A stretch of DNA of 64,000 nt, taken from positions 47,051,588 to 47,115,587 of the forward strand of contig BRKX01000018.1 in assembly GCA_026008535.1 (NCBI GenBank), written 5' to 3'. Made by a program: the position numbers and the translations under genes. How positions within the stretch are numbered: the first letter of the stretch is position 1; every line of letters starts with the position of its first letter. The stretch is from Perilla frutescens (taxonomy: Eukaryota > Streptophyta > Magnoliopsida > Lamiales > Lamiaceae). Under the pieces are notes generated by a model. The model had not been told where the DNA came from, searched no databases, and worked only from the letters and a program-made list of their open reading frames with translations. Below, one piece after another: positions 58,074 to 64,000 of this stretch.

Positions 58074-61000
58074 AGACAGGGAATTATTGATCTTGCTTCG
58101 ACCAACTACTGATGTTATATTAATTCATTCAATATTTACAAAACCTGAATTTAACACCAGCAGTATTTAATTTAGATTGAACTCCACCACACTTCAACAA
58201 TTAGTTGAAGATCACAGTGTCTAAAAAGTAATGTATTTTCTGATGAATACTAATTATTCCTCAAGGTTGCTAACACATACAATTTGGAACAGTCTCATCC
58301 CAAACCACATGAGAAGATGAAGAATTCAGATGGAAAACAATTGATTTAGAATGTTAGGTATTCTTACCTTTGTTTCCCCTCCATTTCTTTTTGTGGTGGT
58401 GGTGGTTTTTCCTGATTAAAATAGTGAAGAGTCAGTTTAGGAAAAAAAAAAAACATAATTGTGCCATGCATCATCAAATAATAAAAGGTAAGAAAGATTA
58501 TATTATTTGATGACCCAATTAATTTATTGATGTTATATTCTTGACTACAGCCAGACCATCTTCTTAATCCAATCAAAACTATGAGAAGAGAATCTCAAGA
58601 ATTACTGAATCATGAATACACAATTATATTCTAAGGTTTCTAACTTCTAACACATACATTCTGTTCAGACCAACAATATGATATTTACCAAAAAAAAAAA
58701 ATATAATATTCATTTGAAAAGGAACTTAAAAAAAAAAACGCAGAATACATATGTATAGAAGCATAGTTGTGATGTAGAATGGTTGTAACTAGACTACTAC
58801 TTACCACTGATTCGAGCCTGGGTTGCTGCAATGTTGTGTTGACTCCTTTAGCTGTCTGATGTTGAGCACATCTCGAGCTATTGAAGATGAAAGTATGCTC
58901 TTGATCCCAATAAACAATACTTTGCAGACGTGGGCAGTTTATGATTTTCACTTGAGATAGCAGAGGGCATTTAATACGTTCGATTCCTTTGCACAAGTTT
59001 TTAAGCCTTGGAAGAAATGATAGGCTCAGGAACTTCAACTTTGGGAATTCTCCGACATGAATATTCTTATCTTCATTCCACAAAAATATTTGTTCCATCA
59101 TATCACAACTTTCAACTGCAAGCTTTTCTAGTTGCAAAACACATGAACCCGTTGCCGTCATTGACAATAAAAATAAATTGCATACCCTATGGCATCCATA
59201 TATATATATGCAGGAAAGCTTATTGAAAATTGAGACCGCATTCATTTGAGATGGACTGTTGCTGATCTTCCACAAATGCTTGAGTTCCGGCAGGGATTTA
59301 AGTATTAATTCATTGAGATTCTCCGGGCCATCAATATCCAATATCTCTTCTAACTCCTTAATGTTGTCAAGACAAAGAACCTCTACATGGGAGAAAGGAG
59401 TAGCAATAGTCGTCATATTCATCAATTTCGTCTCCATCGAACACTCTCTCAAAGTCAAAACCTTTATGTTAGGCAAAAGAGTAGAAATAGTTGTCATGTT
59501 CATCAATTTCGTCCCCATCGAACACTCTCTGAAAGTGAGGCACCGCATGCTCTCACCTACTCCAAAATCCGAACTTGTCGAACGATCTCCTTCTAAAGAC
59601 ATATATTCAACACATTGTTGAATCTTGTTGCTTCCCAAAGAAATATTTCCTTGCAGCTTGAGCTCCATTTTCTCCTCAACCTTTATCAAGTAGAATAGAT
59701 CAGAGCCACATTCCTTTTATTAGATGCAATTAAATACAGTTGTAGCCAGTAGAATAAATACTATTTATATTTTCAATTGTCATATAAATGACAAGAAAAT
59801 GAAAACTTAGAATATAAAATCTAATTTTAACAAATCAAAGCATAAAGACATAATTCTAACATATAAATATACAAAAATCCAAATTTTACAAAGACAAATG
59901 AAAGCACAACAAATAAATAAAAGTACGAACACCCAATTCATGAACATTTAAGAGAATAAAAAAACCAATATCAGTGCGTACCTTGTTATCCGGTTTGCAA
60001 AACAAATGTATATAATCATCATCATGATTATTAGTATAAACGAATTTTTTGAGCAATGGGCACCTTGAAATTCTCTTTCGAGCTAGCAAAGGGAATTCAA
60101 AACTTTCGATTCCTTTACAAAAACATTTAAGCTGTGGCAGATAATCTAGGATTAGGATCTTCAATTTTGGGATGTGAATATTCCGTATGTTTTCTTCTTC
60201 ATTCAAAAAGAATACTTGCTCCATCCTATCACAACTTTCGATCACAAGCTCTTCCAGTTGTAAAAGACATGAATCCGTTCTGGTCACTGGCAATAAAAAT
60301 AAATTGCGTAGCTCATGACATCCATAAATATATAAGGAGGAAAGCTTATTGAAAATCGAGACAACAATCATTTGAGATGGACTGCTATTACTCTGCCACA
60401 AATGCTTTAGTGCTGGCAGGAATTCGAGTCTTAATTCTTTGAGATTCTCGAAATAATTTGATGGTATGGGGTCATCAGTATCCCATATCTCCTCTAACTC
60501 GGTGAGCTTTACAAGCCTCAGAACCTCTAAGTGAGCGAAAAGAGTATCCATAGTTGTCACATTCACCAATTTCGGCCCCGTCGAACACTCTCGAAAAGTC
60601 AGCCAATGCATGTTGTGAACTTCCCGGAAATCCAAATTTCTATAAGAATCTCCTTCTAGTGACAAATATTCAGCATTCCTAAAAGGTTGATTTATCAAGA
60701 GCTTCTCCATTTTCACCTGCAGCCTCGCAAAGTAGAATATCGATCACATTCACATTAATTTATGGGAAAATATGCATATTTTTTTCAAAGAGAAATAAAT
60801 AACTAATATTGATACATACCTTGCTTGATTTGCTAAACAAATTAATAGAAACAATATTTTGAAACAGCACCGGGCAGTCCTCGACTAGTATTTGAGCTAG
60901 TTGAGGGAATCCAAAGCTTTCAATTCCTTTACACAGACCGGAGAGCCTCGGTAAAGATTTTAGGCTGATGGATTTTAATTCGGAGAATACTAGTGTGGCA

Positions 61001-63525
61001 TCAATATTCCTTTGATTATTTTCTTCATTCCAAAAAAACACTTGTTCCATCATCGCACATTTCTCAATTTTTAAAATTTCAAGCTTTGAAATGCAATCCT
61101 TTCCTGCAATTTCCAACTGGGATTGTCCTGAGGTGAAATTTGTCATCTTAGGGCATCTCACAATGACCAGTTGGCTCAAAGAAGGAAACTCAACGTCACA
61201 TTTCCATCCGCAAAATGCCTCCAATTTGCTTAAATCCCTCAATGCAAGATTCTCCAACTTAGGAAATAGAAGAGTTCTTTGATCACCAGCACTCACCACT
61301 TCCTCCTCTTCCTCATCATCTTGAATCACGTGTACCATCTCATCACATTCGCTTATATCTAGTACTCTGAGACTCAGAAAATTTTGAGCAATTGACAACG
61401 AAAATAAACTCATAACACCCTGATACTCAGTGATCCTCAACTCTACCAGTCCATTAAATGTGAATACAGGAATTTTGTGACCACAAAATGGATTCCCAGA
61501 GGTTGATAATACCTTGAGGCTGCCGAATGACACCTGCAATTCATAATATATCCAAATCAAGATTTAATGAAACAAAAGGTTGGATATTCATAATTTACAT
61601 TCATCTGTTTCCTTCATGATTTCTCTAGTCACTTTCTTAACTATTTCCTTAGCTTATTATTCACTTAAACCTGCGGTCTAATTATATATCTATACTAATA
61701 TTAAAATGGAGTCGTGAAAGATAAATTTCACGACCATCAAATCCCGCCATGAATCAGTTGCATAATTTTGAAATTCAGAACCATAGTTTTTACCAGTTTT
61801 TTTTAATCATAGATGCAGGTAGTTAGAAAACTCTCAAGTTCTATGTAATTGCGCCAAAATAAAATCCTTAAAATAATAAAAAGTTAGGGTGCAAAGGTGG
61901 TGAATACAACTAATTATAAAAATTGCGCAAATTGAAAAAAAAAAATGTAATTTTAAATTTAGTGATAATTTTTTAAATATTAGCAAATTGCAATTATAAT
62001 TTGACACAAAAAAAAATACTTTAGTGTTATTGTTGACAACATCCCTATACAATCTCAAACTAATATAAACAATAGAGAGGGAGAGATTATATATATATAT
62101 ATATATATTTAAAATATATACATGGACTTAAAAAAAAAAAAAAAAAGCCAATCATGGGTAAATATAATGATAATAATAATTGAAAAGACAAGCTTGCAAA
62201 AAGTATAATAATATTTAATCTCTCAATACATAAAGAAATGGAAAGTCTCTCAATACTTTCATTTGGAAATATTTAATCACCTCACTTTCAATTTATTTTG
62301 AATTCAGTTCTTATACTTTATCCTTTCCTAATTGAGCCCCTGATGTTTCATTTGTAAAAAAATAAAGAGACAAGGTCCATTTTGATCCTATAACTATCTT
62401 CCTAGGAAAACTTTGGTTCCTGCTTATCTTTTATGTCCAATTTGATCATACAGCTATATTAAAAGGCTCAATTTGATCCCTCCATTGCTCCTTTATTAAT
62501 GGATGTTAACAAATTTCAATAACGGACGTTAACAATACCCGTTAGAACACACACTAACACACACTTTTCTCACATACTTAGATATTTCACACATTAACCC
62601 ACACTTTTTACACACATATGGATTGAACATGAAATTTTCACCATATAAAGACCAAATTCTAACTCTAAATTATATAATGACATAAATGAGAGTACAAAAA
62701 ATCTTTTTCACAAATTAAATTACTGAGGACCCAATTCAAGAAAATTAAGTATTTTTCAGAAGGGAAACATACCTTGTCCGGTTTGCAAAACAAATGTGTA
62801 GAATGATCATCATGATCAATTGGAGACTCAGTAGAAACAAGATTTTGGAGCAGTGGGCACCTTGAGATTCTCATTTCAGCTAGCAAAGGGAATTCAAAGC
62901 TTTTGATGCCTTCACAAAAACTCGTTAGCCTCAACAGATAATCTAGTTTCAGGACCTTCAATTTCGGAAATACTATACTCCTTTGGTTTTCTTCTTCATT
63001 CCACAAGAAAATCTGTTCGATCATTTTACAACTTTCAATGACAAGATTTTCCAGTTGTAAAAGACATGAACCCGTAGCAGTCACTGACAGTGGAAATAAA
63101 TTGCATAGCCTATCACATCCATAAATATATATGCAAGAAAGCTGATTGAAAATTGAGACGACATCCAATTGATGAGATGGACTGCTACTAATCTGCCACA
63201 AATGCTTGAGTGCCGGTAGGGATTTAAGTCTTAATTCATTGAGATTCTTCGGGCCATCAATATCCCATATCCCTTCTAACTCAGTAATATTGACAAGACT
63301 CAGAACCTTTAAGAGAGGGAAAAGAGTAGCAATAGTGGTCATATTCATCAATTTCGTCCCCATCGAAAACTCTCGGAAAGTGAGGCACCGCATGCTCCGA
63401 GCTACTCCAAAATCCGAACTTGTCGAACTATCTCCTTCAAAAGACATATATTCAAAACAGTTTTGAATCCTGTTTCTTCCCAACGTAATATTTCCTTGCA
63501 ACTTGAGCTCCATTTTCTCCTCAAC
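56945..63525 (-). CDS. NLR-type resistance gene, 3' part (LRR exons and tail), partial
   Basis: Minus strand. Large exons 62773-63525, 60820-61533, 59982-60716 and 58805-59680 are all multiples of three, open throughout, phase 0 on both sides, and bounded by consensus splice sites. They encode irregular leucine-rich repeats such as MEQIFLWNEDKNIHV-type units followed by FPKLKFLSLSFLPRLKNLC. This is the style of the C-terminal LRR region of plant CC-NB-ARC-LRR proteins, intracellular sensors of pathogen effectors. Small 3' exons (58368-58411, 57909-57971, 56945-57022) fit in frame and end in TGA at 56968-56970. The coiled-coil and NB-ARC parts are not in the window and should lie to the right. 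Exon choice is by eye. Confidence 0.72.
57217..57277 (-). pseudogene. Dead copy of the small 3' exon (e2)
   Basis: Same sequence family as e3 and e1, with an intact donor (gtaagc). The acceptor cag is atg here, and phase 2 runs into a TGA. It is probably skipped. Confidence 0.5.
57909..57971 (-). CDS. NLR small 3' exon e3
   Basis: 63 bases from gtcag| to |gtaagc. Open only in phase 2 (KTATEDEEEGRNGEIEEQQN), which is exactly the phase exon e4 leaves, and it leaves phase 2 again. Confidence 0.5.
58368..58411 (-). CDS. NLR small 3' exon e4
   Basis: 44 bases from aatcag| to |gtaaga, encoding EKPPPPQKEMEGKQ in phase 0 and leaving phase 2. First of four related small units. Confidence 0.5.
58805..59680 (-). 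CDS. NLR LRR exon d with internal duplication
   Basis: 876 bases, 292 codons, from aaag|gttgag to cagtg|gtaagt. It starts VEEKMELKLQGNISLG like exon a. It contains a block of about 28 residues twice in a row: first with LTFRECSMGTKLMNMTTI, then with LTLRECSMETKLMNMTTI. Exon a has this block once. Confidence 0.8.
59982..60716 (-). CDS. NLR LRR exon c
   Basis: 735 bases, 245 codons, from tgcag|gtgaaa to caag|gtacgc. Starts VKMEKLLINQPFRNAEYL. It shares the layout of exons a and d (YLSLEGD, LTFREC, ALKHLWQ, LEELVIESCDRMEQVF). Confidence 0.78.
60820..61533 (-). CDS. NLR LRR exon b
   Basis: 714 bases, 238 codons, from tgcag|gtgtca to caag|gtatgt. Starts VSFGSLKVLSTSGNPF. It includes an acidic loop DDEEEEEVV and CDEMVHVI; of the four exons it is the least like the others. 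Confidence 0.78.
61534..62772 (-). other. Intron between NLR exons a and b
   Basis: No exon recognised. It holds a half-copy of the foldback family seen at 55640-56580 (about 62365-62520, 'ggtccattttgatcctataa' and similar), a TA microsatellite (62081-62106) and AT-rich DNA. Confidence 0.6.
62773..63525 (-). CDS. NLR LRR exon a
   Basis: 753 bases, 251 codons, from aaag|gttgag to gataag|gtatgt. Starts VEEKMELKLQGNITLG and ends STHLFCKPDK. Very similar to exon d, so one is a duplicate of the other. Confidence 0.78.
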
Positions 63526-64000
63526 CTTTATCAAGTAGAATATTGATCACATTCACATTCCTTTTATCAGATGCAAATGCAGTTGTAGAAATACATGAAT
63601 GAATACAGAGATATAGCAAAACAACATATAGAAGAAATCTGATTTAATATTTATGTATTTCGATTGTCTTACAAATGTCAAGAAAATGACAATTTAAAGA
63701 GTTTGTTATCTTACATACCTTAACATATACAATGTTGAGGTCAATAGTTTTTAAACATTAATAACTTTGAAAGAACTCATCTTAATTTAATACAAACATT
63801 ATAATTACCAAATTATAACTAGCTTAATTATTCCATAACACATTGTAAAATAAATAAACTACTTCAAAAGTTTATGGAGAAATGAAGAAAATTAAAGGTG
63901 GGAAAATATTAAATCGAGCAATTGGCATATAACACTCTTTAATTATATATGATTGTCACTTTGTACTCCAAATGTAAATTTTTGGCAAATTTTTGAAATG
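63526..64000 (-). other. Intron upstream of NLR exon a, to window end
   Basis: AT-rich, no coding signal. The next exon of the NLR gene, with the NB-ARC part further on, should lie beyond the window. Confidence 0.55.

Noticed and set aside
59008..59621. Plus-strand frames opposite NLR exon d
   Set aside because: They mirror the minus-strand LRR exon, which has consistent splice sites and repeats.
61713..61736. Short hairpin gtcgtgaaa...tttcacgac
   Set aside because: Too short, inside an intron, and without neighbouring signals; likely chance or a remnant.

Overview
The window looks like nuclear DNA of a flowering plant, most likely a eudicot. It is AT-rich and has spliced genes with GT-AG introns. 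It is dominated by Ty3/gypsy LTR retrotransposons of known plant lineages and holds two typical plant immune-receptor genes. The style of the receptor sequences suggests an asterid, perhaps Lamiales, but that is an impression and not a demonstration. No bacterial-style operons, CRISPR arrays or recognisable tRNA/rRNA genes were seen.

Layout. (1) 1-4.9 kb: AT-rich DNA with one small secreted-peptide gene on the minus strand (2465-2824). (2) 4974-15872, plus strand: a six-exon leucine-rich-repeat receptor-like protein. All five introns are phase 1 and cut the LRR array at the same point of the repeat, so each internal exon is a whole number of LRRs. Its introns carry a Mutator-type foldback element, a complete 1.86 kb gag-only LTR element, another foldback repeat and a SINE with a 13-bp target duplication. 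(3) 15.9-21.8 kb: AT-rich DNA with local duplications, a probable solo LTR, and a segment that is a diverged copy of the first 1.75 kb of the window. (4) 21775-29336: a complete non-autonomous Athila-like element (gag and protease only, minus strand) flanked by ACTAC. Its empty site is visible in the copy at 1671. (5) 30742-34443: a 3.7 kb solo LTR flanked by TACTT, containing an exact 81-bp-period tandem array. (6) 35.1-54.6 kb: a nest, all on the minus strand. A broken Tekay/Del-type chromovirus is interrupted by an Athila-type element, which is itself interrupted inside its integrase gene by a CRM-like element (41257-48138, target duplication ACCAT). (7) 54.6-64 kb: the 3' part of a plant NLR-type resistance gene on the minus strand. 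Four large phase-0 LRR exons are followed by an array of tiny repeated 3' exons; the NB-ARC region would lie beyond 64000.

The two receptor genes belong to the two layers of plant immunity (cell-surface LRR protein and intracellular NLR), and both show growth by duplication of symmetric exons. The rest is mostly a record of retrotransposon insertion, nesting, LTR-LTR recombination and decay. All retrotransposon reading frames in the nest carry stops or frameshifts, so none looks autonomous today. Exon borders were read by eye from splice consensus, phase and protein continuity; no transcript or database evidence was available.
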